Position numbers and translations under genes: made by a program | DNA from: Alloacidobacterium dinghuense | GTDB lineage: Bacteria > Acidobacteriota > Terriglobia > Terriglobales > Acidobacteriaceae | NCBI RefSeq assembly: GCF_014274465.1 | Contig: NZ_CP060394.1 | Span: forward strand, 1,550,001 to 1,614,000 | Direction of reading: 5' to 3' | Length of the DNA: 64,000 bases | Shown here: piece by piece, positions 37,982 to 48,057 of the stretch | How the letters are laid out: each line of letters begins with the position of its first letter | Numbering within the stretch: the first letter of the stretch is position 1 | Notes under the pieces: generated by a model | Database searches by the model: none | What the model was told of the DNA's origin: nothing | The model's input: the letters and a program-made list of their open reading frames with translations, nothing else

Positions 37982-38050
37982 GTTGAAGAATCCCTCGGCT
38001 CTGCAAATTTCTTCGCTTGCGGAAAACCGCAGAGACCGGGATTTCTCAAC
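37982..38050 (+). ncRNA. Candidate 5'-terminal leader hairpin before the second receptor gene
   Basis: A long imperfect stem: GTTGAAGAATCC (37982-37993) pairs with GGATTTCTCAAC (38039-38050) at 11 of 12 positions including one G-U; then, after a 2-nt and a 1-nt bulge, CGG/CCG and CTCTGC/GCAGAG. The 24-nt apex contains TGCGG, which could instead pair with CCGCA (38027-38031) around AAAA, breaking the upper stem. The Shine-Dalgarno GGAGG (38056-38060) begins five bases after the structure. The overall plan, transcription start, structure, then ribosome site, repeats that of the first receptor, although the sequences are unrelated. Confidence 0.45.
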
Positions 38051-38064
38051 TACTTGGAGGCTTT

Positions 38065-41000
38065 GTGAAAAAGAGAAAAATACAATGGATGCGATTCACG
38101 GCGCTCTTTGTCGCGTTCGTGTGCGGCATTCCATGGATACATGCACAATTAGCAGTAACCACAGCAACACTGAGCGGTACGGTAACCGATGCATCGGGAG
38201 CAATCGTGCCAAGCGCCAGCGTAAAGCTGTCGAGCGTGGAAAAAGGCATAGCGCGGACGCAGGAGACCGATTCGAGCGGGCACTACTCCTTTACCCAATT
38301 ACCCCCTGCAAACTATTTGCTTTCCATCCAGTCCGGCGGGTTCAAGGCGTATCAGCAGAAGGGTATCGTCCTGGACGCGGGGCAGTCCGCGACTCAGAAC
38401 GTTACGCTTGTCCCGGGCGCGAACACAGAGCAGGTCGTCGTCAACGCTCAGGCATCTCTGCTTAACACCGAAAACGCGAATCTCTCAGCGGATATCGATG
38501 CGAAGCAGGTGGTCGAACTGCCGCTGAACCTCAGAAATGTTTATGGTCTGGCTACACTGAATTCATCAGTAAACAACACCTCTGAAAGCCAGATGCTGCT
38601 GGGTGGTGGCGGTCCAAGTACCGATGATGCCGACCAGGACATTTCCTTCCTCAATTTCGCGGGCGGGTTCTTTGGAACTTCGGCCTATTTGCTTGACGGA
38701 GCATGGGACACCGATCCGGAATGGGGCGCCGTCGATTATGTTCCCTCCGTCGACGCAGTCCAGGAGTTCAAAGTCCAGAACAACTCCTTCACCGCTCAAT
38801 ACGGATGGAGCACGGGCAATGTCGTGAACGTTGTCACGAAGTCAGGAACGAATGCGTTTCACGGCGACGTGTACGAGTTTTATCGCAATGACGCGCTAGA
38901 CGCCAACCTCTGGTTCAACAACCACAACAATCTGAAGAAGGGCGATTTCAACCGCAACCAGGTCGGTGGATCGGCGGGCGGCCCGCTATATATTCCCGGT
39001 CTGTATAAGCAGCGCGAGAAGACTTTCATCTTCGGACTATTCGAGCATTTGAGCCTGTCTACCCCAGCGAACAGTACTTTCACGGTACCGGATAGCAATT
39101 TTCTAAACGGAAACTTTTCCGAACTTCTCGGCGCGCAAGGAGGGGTGGATGCTTTAGGTCGGCCCATCTATGTGGGACAGATTTACGATCCACGCAGCAC
39201 GCGCACGATTACGGCCGGGCAGGTCGATCCGAAGACGGGACTGGTCGCCACCAAAACCGGCTATATCCGTGATCCCATCCAGAACAACAACATCAACTCG
39301 CTGGGTCCGCTCGATCCAATCGGCACTAAGCTGGTCAACTACTATCCGAAGGCGACAGGCTCTGGTATCACAAACAACCTGGTGACGACTGGAACCAATC
39401 CAGCGCATTCGAATGAATACCTGATCCGCGTAGACCACAACCTCAACAATGCATCGCGACTCTACTTCCGCTATTCCTACAAGGAGGAATTCAAGACCGG
39501 AACGCCCAATTATTGGGGCGATAATCCTGCCGGGCCAGGCAATGCGCGTCCGAACAACCGCTGGAACATGGCCGCCGGGTATAGCCAGGTCTTCAGCCCA
39601 ACCTTCACCATGAACATCATGTCAGGCGTGGAAGTATGGCATGAAACCTCGACCAACCAGTCAAGGGGATTCAAGCCAACCACCCTCGGGCTGCCAGCGT
39701 ATCTCGATGCAAACAGTCCGGAGTTCCCGATCGTCACAGTCGGGGGAGAGTCGCCGCTTGGCCCGCTTACCAACGAAACAGTAACGAATCATGGCCCAAT
39801 CGGCAGCGTCGCTGTCGATTTCATTAAGAGCCTGCACCGGCACACGTTGAACTTCGGCTTTATGTTCGTCGAGCAGGAAGATGATCAGGCGAACTTCTTC
39901 CAATCGACTCTGAAATCCGGTGGCCAGTTTACGACGGGGCCCGATCCTAACGCCGCCACTGGTTTCACAACCGGTAATGGACTGGCTCAGCTCATGCTGG
40001 GCGTGTTGGATGGAGGCGCAACCGGAACGACGTACAATCCGGCGGTTGCCGTGCACTATTACGGCGGCTACGTACAGGATGACTGGAACGTGCTTCGCAA
40101 CTTAACCCTGAATCTGGGTCTGCGGTACGAAATCCAGACAGCCCCGACGTATCGCCACAACGTCGCGTCGGTCTTCAACCCCACGGCTCTGAACCCGATC
40201 GGTACTACGATCGGACAGACATTGCCTGGTGCGCTGCAGTTCCTTTCGGATAATCAGCGCGCTTCTTACGATACAAATTTCAGCAATTGGGCTCCGCGCA
40301 TCGGGTTTTCCTATCAGGCTCGCCCGAACGTGGTTGTTCGCGGCGGGTACGGAATTTTCTACCCGCCATCGATCTCATGCTGCTTCGAGGCAAGCGCATC
40401 GGGCTTTGCCAGCCAGACCAATATCCCTTACACCCTGGACGCAATCACTCCGAACCCCGCAGTGACAACGGCGAATCCATGGCCCAATGGGTTTATCCCT
40501 ATCACTGGAAATTCCCTGGGTGAACTGCAACAAGTCGGCTATGGAGTTGCAAGTAACTTCAGGCAGCGGAACTCCAGCTACGTTCAGCAGTATCTATTAG
40601 GCTGGCAGTGGGCTATCACGCCAAATGATGTGCTTGACGTCAACTACGTGGGAAATCACGGCACCCATCTGCTGACATCTTCCCTCAATCGAAGCCAGTT
40701 GGACCCGAAGTATCTTCCGATGGGGCAGGCGGCCCTTAACGCTCTTGTTCCGAACCCGTTCTACGGAGCGATTGCGCCTGGAGACAGCAGCTGCGCACTG
40801 GACCAGCCAAACGTAGTGCAGTCGCAGTTGCTGCAGCCCTACTCGCAGTTCTGCGGCGTTCAGGAAAACGACGTGAACACCGGCTTCTCCAACTACAACG
40901 CTTTGCAAATGAACTTTAACCATCGCTTCAGCAAAGGCCTTACGGCGCTGGTTTCCTACACCTACTCAAAGTTCCTGGATAACGTGGAAGGAAATAACTC

Positions 41001-41649
41001 CTGGTCGTACTCCGGAAACCCCGGACCGGCCAACAACTACAACCTCGCAGCGGAAAAGAGCGTAGACGGCTCCGATACGCCGCACAGCCTGGTCGCAAAC
41101 TACATTTATGAATTGCCGTTTGGCCGTGGAAAGGCTTTCGGTTCAAACATGAACAAAGCGGCGAACGCGGTTCTGGGCGGCTGGGAAGTTTCTCAGATTG
41201 CCACGTTCAAGCAGGGCATTCCCATCGGTGTCAGCGGTGCGGATATTGCATCCTATGGCGGCAATCCAAGGCCGGATGTCGTCGGAGACGTGCATGTCGC
41301 GCATCCGAATATTCACGAATGGTTCAATACCGGAGCGTTCGCCTACGCTCCCTATGGAACCTTTGGAACAGCTCCTCGCTTCTTCTCCTATCTTCGCGGA
41401 CCCGGCTATCAGAACTGGGATACGTCGATCATGAAGAACTGGTATTTCTCGGAATCGATGCGGTTGCAGTTCCGTGCGGAGATGTTCAACACCTTCAACC
41501 ATGCGCAGTTCTATGCTCCGCAGTTCGGCGGCGAAACCTACACGGGTTGCGACCCGAATGCGCAAGCAGGCTGTGCTTCCAGCTTGGGACAGATCACAAA
41601 TGCCTTCCCCAGCAGAACCGTTCAATTCGCAGGAAAGTTCTACTGGTGA
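38065..41649 (+). CDS. TonB-dependent receptor with carboxypeptidase-regulatory domain
   Basis: Outer-membrane receptor of 1195 codons including start, same family as the other two. Signal peptide RFTALFVAFVCGIPWIHAQ, regulatory domain (about 40-120; LSGTVTDASGAIVPSASVKL), plug (about 130-250; the junction NQVGGSAGGPLYIPG) and barrel ending in VQFAGKFYW with a terminal aromatic. I start at the GTG four bases after GGAGG; the frame is open 16 codons upstream but those codons form the leader hairpin, and an ATG 8 codons downstream (MRFTALF) is an alternative. The divergent membrane regulator and the downstream TPR and GH31 genes suggest import of alpha-linked gluco- or xylo-oligosaccharides, by inference. 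Confidence 0.94.
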   Translation: MKKRKIQWMRFTALFVAFVCGIPWIHAQLAVTTATLSGTVTDASGAIVPSASVKLSSVEKGIARTQETDSSGHYSFTQLPPANYLLSIQSGGFKAYQQKGIVLDAGQSATQNVTLVPGANTEQVVVNAQASLLNTENANLSADIDAKQVVELPLNLRNVYGLATLNSSVNNTSESQMLLGGGGPSTDDADQDISFLNFAGGFFGTSAYLLDGAWDTDPEWGAVDYVPSVDAVQEFKVQNNSFTAQYGWSTGNVVNVVTKSGTNAFHGDVYEFYRNDALDANLWFNNHNNLKKGDFNRNQVGGSAGGPLYIPGLYKQREKTFIFGLFEHLSLSTPANSTFTVPDSNFLNGNFSELLGAQGGVDALGRPIYVGQIYDPRSTRTITAGQVDPKTGLVATKTGYIRDPIQNNNINSLGPLDPIGTKLVNYYPKATGSGITNNLVTTGTNPAHSNEYLIRVDHNLNNASRLYFRYSYKEEFKTGTPNYWGDNPAGPGNARPNNRWNMAAGYSQVFSPTFTMNIMSGVEVWHETSTNQSRGFKPTTLGLPAYLDANSPEFPIVTVGGESPLGPLTNETVTNHGPIGSVAVDFIKSLHRHTLNFGFMFVEQEDDQANFFQSTLKSGGQFTTGPDPNAATGFTTGNGLAQLMLGVLDGGATGTTYNPAVAVHYYGGYVQDDWNVLRNLTLNLGLRYEIQTAPTYRHNVASVFNPTALNPIGTTIGQTLPGALQFLSDNQRASYDTNFSNWAPRIGFSYQARPNVVVRGGYGIFYPPSISCCFEASASGFASQTNIPYTLDAITPNPAVTTANPWPNGFIPITGNSLGELQQVGYGVASNFRQRNSSYVQQYLLGWQWAITPNDVLDVNYVGNHGTHLLTSSLNRSQLDPKYLPMGQAALNALVPNPFYGAIAPGDSSCALDQPNVVQSQLLQPYSQFCGVQENDVNTGFSNYNALQMNFNHRFSKGLTALVSYTYSKFLDNVEGNNSWSYSGNPGPANNYNLAAEKSVDGSDTPHSLVANYIYELPFGRGKAFGSNMNKAANAVLGGWEVSQIATFKQGIPIGVSGADIASYGGNPRPDVVGDVHVAHPNIHEWFNTGAFAYAPYGTFGTAPRFFSYLRGPGYQNWDTSIMKNWYFSESMRLQFRAEMFNTFNHAQFYAPQFGGETYTGCDPNAQAGCASSLGQITNAFPSRTVQFAGKFYW

Positions 41650-41656
41650 TCGCAGA

Positions 41657-43297
41657 TTGAGAAACCGGTTTTCATTGCCGCTATTGCTCCTGCTGGCCAC
41701 GCCTTTGTTCGGGTTTGGCCAGCAGGAACAGAACGCAACGCTCGAGTCACTGCTGGCCACGGCGCAACAAGCCCAGGCTGGCAGCGACTACAAAGCCGCT
41801 GCTGACGCCTATAAACAGGCGGTAAAGATTCGCCCCGATGTTCCGGAGATGTGGGCAAACCTGGGTCTTATGGAACATGAGACCGCGGACTACACGGGTG
41901 CTATCGAGACCTTTCAGCGGGCTTATAAGCTCAAGCCGTCGTTGTATGTTCCGAACCTGTTTCTTGGAATTGATTTGACTCACGCAGGCAAGGCCAAAGA
42001 GGCCATCCCTTATCTGCTGACTGCCGAAAAAATAAATAACACGGATTCGCAACCGCATCTGGCTCTGGGCCGTGCTTATTTCTCTCTGCAGGAGTATTCA
42101 CTGGCCGCGCACGAATTCGCGAATGTAACGCATCTCGATCCGAAGCAGAGCACGGCCTGGTTCTCACTCGGCATTGCGTACTTGGATCAGGTGGAGGCCG
42201 ATGCGCGCATCATGTCGGAGAAGGATCAGGATTCCCCTTACGCGAAAGCCCTCTTCGCCGAATCGCTTGCAAACCAATCCCGCTACCTGGAGGCCGTGGA
42301 CTTATACAAGAATGTCATCGCTTCGAACTCACAGCCGCCATGCATGCACACTCAATTAGGCCTAGTCTATGCGAAACAACACGACGATGTAGATGCCGCA
42401 AAAGAATTCGAGGCGGAAGATCAGAAGGCTTTTCCCTGCGCTCTCGCGGCATCTGGCAAACCGGCTGAGTCGCCTGAAGCAGAATACACATCAGCACGCA
42501 GTAAGTCATGCGGCAACCAGTCGGCGAGCAACTTCAAAACGAAAGACGAGACCAAACTCCAGCTACTGGCAGCTTGTTCATTCCTGGCCGGAAATTATGA
42601 GCTTTCGTCCCGTGCGGCATCCACTCTTCCGCAATCGGCTGAAGCGCTTTACTGGTCCATACAAGCGAACGAAAACCTCGCGTTTCAGGCCTTGGAACAT
42701 TACGAAGAGTTGGAGCCGAATTCCGAGCGGAGTCACCTGCTGCTGGGTGACATTTACATCCAGCGCGAACGCTACGATGATGCGCAGGCCGAATATCAGA
42801 AGGCTATCGACCTTTCGCCGAATGATCCTGGCGCAGTGCTGGGATTGGGATCAGCTTATTTCCGAAACGGCAACGTTTCTAAAACAGTCGAAACTGCTCA
42901 GTTGGCACTCAACCAGCTTCCTGACGATCCGGAGATCAACCTGCTTATGGGAGAAGCGCTGATGGCGCGTCACGATTTCACAAACGCCGAACCCTTCTTG
43001 AAAAAGGCGTTGCAGGCAAAGCCGCAGATGCTTCCCCATGTGCACGCGCTGCTTGGGCGCGCATATGCAGCAGAGGGAAGAGTGCCGCAGGCAATCGACG
43101 AATTAAGGCTCGGCCTTGCGAGCGATGAAGATGGCAGCGTTCATTATCAGCTCGCGCGGCTTTATCGACAGACTGGCGATGCGAAGGATGCAGCGGCTGC
43201 CATGGACCAGATGAAAGCAATCCAGCAGAAACGCCGCGAGAACGCCGTGATTGCATTTAAGGATTCGCATCCCTCGACGCTCGATGATGAGCCGTAA
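41657..43297 (+). CDS. Secreted tetratricopeptide-repeat protein
   Basis: About 547 residues: a signal peptide (LPLLLLLATPLFGFGQQ) and then TPR helices throughout, such as YKAAADAYKQAVKIRPDVPE and YDDAQAEYQKAIDLSPNDPG. No catalytic motif. It follows the receptor gene almost without a gap, so the two are co-transcribed, and it parallels the TPR gene behind the first receptor. The start is inferred: no ATG precedes the signal peptide closely, so I use TTG eight bases after the receptor stop, with GGTGA seven bases upstream; an ATG at 41600 inside the receptor gene is the alternative. Probable role is a periplasmic or outer-membrane-associated partner of the receptor. Confidence 0.82.
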   Translation: MRNRFSLPLLLLLATPLFGFGQQEQNATLESLLATAQQAQAGSDYKAAADAYKQAVKIRPDVPEMWANLGLMEHETADYTGAIETFQRAYKLKPSLYVPNLFLGIDLTHAGKAKEAIPYLLTAEKINNTDSQPHLALGRAYFSLQEYSLAAHEFANVTHLDPKQSTAWFSLGIAYLDQVEADARIMSEKDQDSPYAKALFAESLANQSRYLEAVDLYKNVIASNSQPPCMHTQLGLVYAKQHDDVDAAKEFEAEDQKAFPCALAASGKPAESPEAEYTSARSKSCGNQSASNFKTKDETKLQLLAACSFLAGNYELSSRAASTLPQSAEALYWSIQANENLAFQALEHYEELEPNSERSHLLLGDIYIQRERYDDAQAEYQKAIDLSPNDPGAVLGLGSAYFRNGNVSKTVETAQLALNQLPDDPEINLLMGEALMARHDFTNAEPFLKKALQAKPQMLPHVHALLGRAYAAEGRVPQAIDELRLGLASDEDGSVHYQLARLYRQTGDAKDAAAAMDQMKAIQQKRRENAVIAFKDSHPSTLDDEP

Positions 43298-43370
43298 CTC
43301 TCATCACGAATGAATCGACGCGATCTTCACCTACGTATCAAATAAAAGTTGGACTCATCGAGGAACGACG

Positions 43371-45920
43371 ATGCAACGCTCTGCCTCTTTTTTTGCGGCT
43401 TTCCTGGCTATCGTGCTGCTTTTCAGCCTGATCATTCTTCCGCTCCAGGCGCAATCGGACGGGGCCAACGGCGGCGTCTTATTACTCGACCATGTAACCG
43501 GATTCACTTCTCTGCCCAATGGTATCGAAGTGCGTGATGGCGAAGCGTTGGAAGAGATTGTGGCATTGCGCGATGACATCCTGCGTGTTCGGATTTCGAG
43601 GAATGACAAATTACCCGAAGATGCATCGTGGGCTGTCCTGCCGGAAGCACGCCATAGTTCGGTTTCCGTTGCGCCGGAGATTACTGCCGATCATGTTGGC
43701 TTCAAGACGCACTCCCTCAGCGTTGAAATCGCCAGAAAGACTCTTGCATTAACGATTCGCGACCTCGATGGAAAACCGATCCAGCAAGATGCCCTCCCGG
43801 CTCGCTTTGAAGGCAGTTCTTTCCGTGTCTACAAATCCAAGGGAGCAGACGAGCATTTCTTCGGCCTTGGGGATAAAACCGGGTCGCTGGATCGCGCGAA
43901 TCAAGCCTTTACGCTCTGGAATACAGACGCGTATCGCTTTCAGGAATCGACCGACCCGATCTATAAAGCGATTCCTTTTTTCATCAGTTATCAGGCGGGT
44001 CGCGCCAGCGGCGTTCTAATGGATAATACGTGGCGTAGCAGCTTCGACTTTGGCAGGGAATTCGAGAGCATCTATTCATTTGGTGCTGCCAATGGCCCGA
44101 TAGACTACTACTTTATCTACGGCCCTGCTCCCAAACAGGTTATCCAGGCATATGCGTGGCTTACCGGTAAGCCCCCCCTGCCGCCGATGTGGATGCTTGG
44201 GTTCCAACAGTCCCGCTACACCTATTATCCGCAGTCACGAGTGCTTGAGATTGCAGAACGTCTCCGAGCCGACCATATTCCCGCAGATGCTATCTATCTC
44301 GACATCGACTTTCAGGAGAAGCACCGCCCATTCACAATCGACCGCAAAGGCTTCCCAGACTTCGCGGGCATGATCGCCAAACTCAGCGCGGAGAATTTTC
44401 ATGTCGTCACGATTACTGATCTGCACATCGCGAACCTTCCAGGGCAAAACTATGCGCCTTATGACAGTGGCATCATCGGCGATCACTTCGTTAAGAATCC
44501 CGACGGCTCCATCTACACGGGACGTGTGTGGCCGGGCCCAAGCGTCTTTCCTGACTTCACGCAAGCAGAGACACGCGCGTGGTGGGGCACTCTCTACAAC
44601 GATTTTCACAAAATGGGAGTCGCTGGCTTCTGGAATGACATGAATGAGCCGTCAGTCTTCGACACTCCCTCAAAGACGATACCGCTCGACGTCATCCATC
44701 GCATCGATGAGCCAGGGTTTTGCAAACGCACCGCAACGCACGCCGAGATTCACAATGTTTACGGCATGGAGAACTCGCGCGCGACCTTTGAAGGACTCAG
44801 GAAGCTGGATCCAAATACGCGTCCGTTTGTGCTGACGCGCGCCAGCTACGCGGGGGGACAGCGGTACGCGGCCACATGGACTGGAGACAACAGCAGCAGC
44901 TGGAACCATCTCCGCATGACCACGCCGATGCTTGAGAACCTTGGCCTGAGCGGCTTTGCCTTCAGCGGTGCAGACGTCGGCGGATTCGCCGGGACTCCAA
45001 CGCCCGAGCTTTTGACAAAGTGGCTTGAGATAGGGGCGTTCCAGCCCATCGACCGTGACCACTCGGAAAAGGGAACTGGCGATCAGGAGCCATGGATCGG
45101 CGGCCCAGAGCAGGAAGAGATCCGCAGGCACTTCATCGAGGAACGCTATCATCTGCTGCCCTATCTCTACACGCTCGCAGAAGAAACTTCCCGCACAGGC
45201 CTGCCGATGGTGCGTCCTTTGCTCCTTGAATTTCCCGATGCCGCACCCGATCATCACCCGATTGATGTGGACCCGCAAGCCGCGGGCGAATTTCTTCTCG
45301 GTCCTGATCTGCTGATTGCGCCTCCGCATTACCCTGACGAACTTGACGCTTATACGATCGAATTTCCTTCGCCCGATTGGTATGACTACTGGACTGGACA
45401 AAGGGTTCCCAAGCCTGTGTCGTCCGGCTCCGCGGATCCGGCACAACCCGTGAATCCTGCAGAACAACCGCCGCTGACAACGCAGGTGCATCCTGAATTG
45501 GCTGCGCTTCCTGTCTTTGTTCGTGCAGGTTCCATTCTTCCAATGCAGCCGTTGGTGCAAAGCGTTTATGAAAAGCCTGACGGTCCCCTGACACTTCGCA
45601 TCTATGCGGGTTCTCGCTGCGAGGGAGAACTTTATCTCGACGACGGCAAGACTTACGCCTATCAACACGGCGAGTATCTGCGGATGAAACTTGCCTGCCA
45701 GGTCAACGATGAAGGACTCAATCTGCGAGTGTCTGCGCATGATGGCTCATATCCCGCGTGGTGGAAGGAAATTCGGGCAGAAGTGTATGGATGGGAACCG
45801 AAGCAGAATCAGGTTGTGGTGAACGGTAACGCGACATCGCTCCCGTTCGTGCGTTCTGCATCGGCGACGATCTTTAACGTTCGGGATGATGGTCGAGGTT
45901 TGGAGATAGAACTGAAATAG
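43371..45920 (+). CDS. GH31 alpha-glucosidase, secreted
   Basis: Family 31 glycoside hydrolase of 849 residues with a signal peptide (FLAIVLLFSLIILPLQAQ). The N-terminal beta-sandwich (about 30-250) precedes the TIM barrel: YLDIDFQEKHRPFTID marks strand 3, GFWNDMNEPS carries the nucleophile Asp423, and WTGDNSSSW the acid/base Asp506. DVGGFAG and the C-terminal beta domains are also typical. The family hydrolyses terminal alpha-linked glucose, or xylose in some members; the WNDMNEPS form is most usual for alpha-glucosidases. GAGGAA lies upstream of the ATG. It follows the receptor and TPR genes on the same strand after 73 bp and probably trims imported oligosaccharides in the periplasm. Confidence 0.93.
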   Translation: MQRSASFFAAFLAIVLLFSLIILPLQAQSDGANGGVLLLDHVTGFTSLPNGIEVRDGEALEEIVALRDDILRVRISRNDKLPEDASWAVLPEARHSSVSVAPEITADHVGFKTHSLSVEIARKTLALTIRDLDGKPIQQDALPARFEGSSFRVYKSKGADEHFFGLGDKTGSLDRANQAFTLWNTDAYRFQESTDPIYKAIPFFISYQAGRASGVLMDNTWRSSFDFGREFESIYSFGAANGPIDYYFIYGPAPKQVIQAYAWLTGKPPLPPMWMLGFQQSRYTYYPQSRVLEIAERLRADHIPADAIYLDIDFQEKHRPFTIDRKGFPDFAGMIAKLSAENFHVVTITDLHIANLPGQNYAPYDSGIIGDHFVKNPDGSIYTGRVWPGPSVFPDFTQAETRAWWGTLYNDFHKMGVAGFWNDMNEPSVFDTPSKTIPLDVIHRIDEPGFCKRTATHAEIHNVYGMENSRATFEGLRKLDPNTRPFVLTRASYAGGQRYAATWTGDNSSSWNHLRMTTPMLENLGLSGFAFSGADVGGFAGTPTPELLTKWLEIGAFQPIDRDHSEKGTGDQEPWIGGPEQEEIRRHFIEERYHLLPYLYTLAEETSRTGLPMVRPLLLEFPDAAPDHHPIDVDPQAAGEFLLGPDLLIAPPHYPDELDAYTIEFPSPDWYDYWTGQRVPKPVSSGSADPAQPVNPAEQPPLTTQVHPELAALPVFVRAGSILPMQPLVQSVYEKPDGPLTLRIYAGSRCEGELYLDDGKTYAYQHGEYLRMKLACQVNDEGLNLRVSAHDGSYPAWWKEIRAEVYGWEPKQNQVVVNGNATSLPFVRSASATIFNVRDDGRGLEIELK

Positions 45921-45954
45921 AAACCACGCCTCAACTGAGTTGGGTCTCGCGGCC

Positions 45955-46410
45955 CTACTCCAGTGTTTCGCAGGTAAGATAAATCGGAGCTGATCCGGTA
46001 ATCTTGCTTACCTCCGGAATTGTCGAAGAGAGGCGATTCGAAGTTCCGTACAATACGGCGCCGCTGGAAGGCGGGAGCCACCGCAAAAGCTCAATCAGCC
46101 GATCCGGTTCGGTGTACAGCACATGCGACTCGGGAAAGGGAATTGGTTTGGTCTCGGTCTTTTTTCGGAGGGCAATAAGGATCAGATCGTCCTGGCGGCA
46201 ACACAGGGTTTGAAATTCTCTCGCTGAGAGCCACTTAACCTGTCGCTTCATTAAAGAGGGGGCTTGCGGGATCGGCAAGTCGCGGATCGGCTTTCCAGAC
46301 CGAACCTCCACGTTTCGCGGCGGCTTAGCTCTCTCTTCGCGTGCAATAAAGCAAATAGTGTAAACGAAACCCAGCACAGGCAAGACGCTTAGGAACGAGA
46401 GGAGCGGCAT
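45955..46410 (-). CDS. Hypothetical membrane-anchored protein, weakly rhodanese-like
   Basis: A 151-residue protein with one N-terminal membrane helix (PLLSFLSVLPVLGFVYTICF). The rest has the order of elements of a rhodanese fold: a helix SAREFQTL, a strand DLILIALR, IPFPESHVL, then LLRWLPPSSGAVLYGTS, where an active rhodanese would have Cys after VLY. That Cys is absent, so sulfur transfer is unlikely. AGGAAG five bases before the ATG supports a real gene. It is convergent with the GH31 gene and divergent from the RND operon. Function unknown; the rhodanese reading is tentative. Confidence 0.55.
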   Translation of the reverse strand: MPLLSFLSVLPVLGFVYTICFIAREERAKPPRNVEVRSGKPIRDLPIPQAPSLMKRQVKWLSAREFQTLCCRQDDLILIALRKKTETKPIPFPESHVLYTEPDRLIELLRWLPPSSGAVLYGTSNRLSSTIPEVSKITGSAPIYLTCETLE

Positions 46411-46803
46411 AATTACTTCCTGAGTCGGAATGGTGCTGGACCGCGCTGCCTATATACTTTAAGCCTAAGGGAAAAGCTGAAGCAAGTCTGCGCGTTTCCC
46501 ACAAAACGAAAGACAATCTGAATCGAAAAGGTAGCCTGTTGCGGAGCAGTTTCCCTATTCTCATGAATGGCCCCACGCCTCCCGATCCCTCGCTTTCTAT
46601 TGGGTATCATGACAGTACGAAAGGGGTTGCAACTATTCGCTGTACCGGGTCGTCCAAAACCATGTACCAAAAAAATTAGCAAGTTTCGGGTAGATAAAGG
46701 TTTGCGCCAAGTCCGGCGTCTTCTGTTGCAGTAACTTCAGAAAATAGCGCTACTTCTCCGAGCAAATTTCGCCAGGAACTCTTGATCAAAGGTAAGACTA
46801 AGG
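46411..46803. other. Control region upstream of the RND operon
   Basis: A 393-bp gap between divergent genes without a credible gene. It should hold the promoters of both sides, but no strong -35/-10 pair or operator palindrome was identified by eye. Confidence 0.45.
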
Positions 46804-48057
46804 ATGGACCAAAGATTGACTGAGTCAATTCCGCCCGATCATCAGCTACCGAGCGCCTCCTCAGGTGACTCAGCACGCCGTTCTTCCAAACGGCGCCAAT
46901 GGCTTTGGATTCTTCTGCTTTTGGCCTTCGCGGTCGTCCTCTTCGTCATCCTGCGGCGCCATGACGATCCCGCAAAAACCGCAGCGGCGCCTGGCGGTGG
47001 TCGTCGCGGTTTTGGTGGCCCCGTGACGCTCACTGTCGCGACTGCTCAAAAAGGCGACATCGGGGTGTATCGCGATGCCATTGGTACGGTAACCCCCGTC
47101 TACACGGCCTCCATATATAACCAGGTAACCGGAGTCATCACCCAGGTGCATTATCGCGAAGGACAGACTGTCCAAAAGGGCGACCCTCTGGTGGACATCG
47201 ACCCTCGCCAATATGAGGCACAGGTCGAGTCGGCTCAGGGCGCGCTGGAACGCGACACGAATCTTCTGGCGCAGGCCAAGATGGATCTGAACCGCTACCA
47301 GCAAGCCTGGGACCGCAAGGCGATTGCAAAACAGCAACTCGATGATCAGGAAAAGATTGTTGCTCAAAATGAAGGGCTGGTCCGAGCCGATCAGGGGACC
47401 CTTGATTTCGACAAGGTGCAGCTTTCCTACTGTCATATCACCGCTCCTTTCACTGGACGCGTCGGTTTGCGCCTCATCGATCCCGGGAATCTCGTTCAGT
47501 CCAGCGGCAGCACGGTCCTGGCGGTTCTTACTCAAGTCCAGCCCATCACCGTGGTCTTCACTCTGGCTCAGGATTATCTTCCCGATGTTTTCGCGCAGAA
47601 AGGGCGAGGGGTCGGCCTGAGTGTCGATGCATACGACCGAGAACAGACGAAGAAACTCGCTTCCGGAAAGCTGCTGGCTCTCGACAATCAGATCGATACC
47701 ACTACTGGCACTGTTAAGCTCCGCGCGACTTTCGATAATCGTGACGGCGCACTATTCCCGAACCAGTTTGTAAACACGCGCCTGCTCGTAACCACAGAAC
47801 ATGGCATGACGCTCATTCCATCCTCAGCCATTCAGCACAACGGACAGGTATCCTTTGTCTATGTCATCGCCGACGGTACCGCGCATCTGAAAAACGTCAA
47901 AGCTGGCGTTTCAGATCACGGAATTACCGCTGTAGAAGGTATCAATCCAGGCGATCAATTGGCGACCAGCAGTTTCGAAAAACTGCAGAGCGGTTCCAAG
48001 GTCACCATTTCCAAACAACCTCTGTCACAAAGCAATTCGGAAACTGAGGCGCCGTGA
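46804..48057 (+). CDS. RND efflux periplasmic adaptor (MdtA-like)
   Basis: Membrane-fusion protein of 417 residues: N-terminal membrane anchor ([20 protein letters not shown]), lipoyl half ([20 protein letters not shown]), alpha-hairpin (about 135-205), second lipoyl half ([18 protein letters not shown]), beta-barrel and membrane-proximal domain. It joins the two RND pumps to the outer-membrane channel. The two pump genes that follow match the MdtBC arrangement, in which two different RND subunits form the trimer. Its stop overlaps the GTG start of the first pump gene. The only ribosome-site-like bases (AAGG) touch the ATG, so initiation may be weak. Confidence 0.92.
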   Translation: MDQRLTESIPPDHQLPSASSGDSARRSSKRRQWLWILLLLAFAVVLFVILRRHDDPAKTAAAPGGGRRGFGGPVTLTVATAQKGDIGVYRDAIGTVTPVYTASIYNQVTGVITQVHYREGQTVQKGDPLVDIDPRQYEAQVESAQGALERDTNLLAQAKMDLNRYQQAWDRKAIAKQQLDDQEKIVAQNEGLVRADQGTLDFDKVQLSYCHITAPFTGRVGLRLIDPGNLVQSSGSTVLAVLTQVQPITVVFTLAQDYLPDVFAQKGRGVGLSVDAYDREQTKKLASGKLLALDNQIDTTTGTVKLRATFDNRDGALFPNQFVNTRLLVTTEHGMTLIPSSAIQHNGQVSFVYVIADGTAHLKNVKAGVSDHGITAVEGINPGDQLATSSFEKLQSGSKVTISKQPLSQSNSETEAP

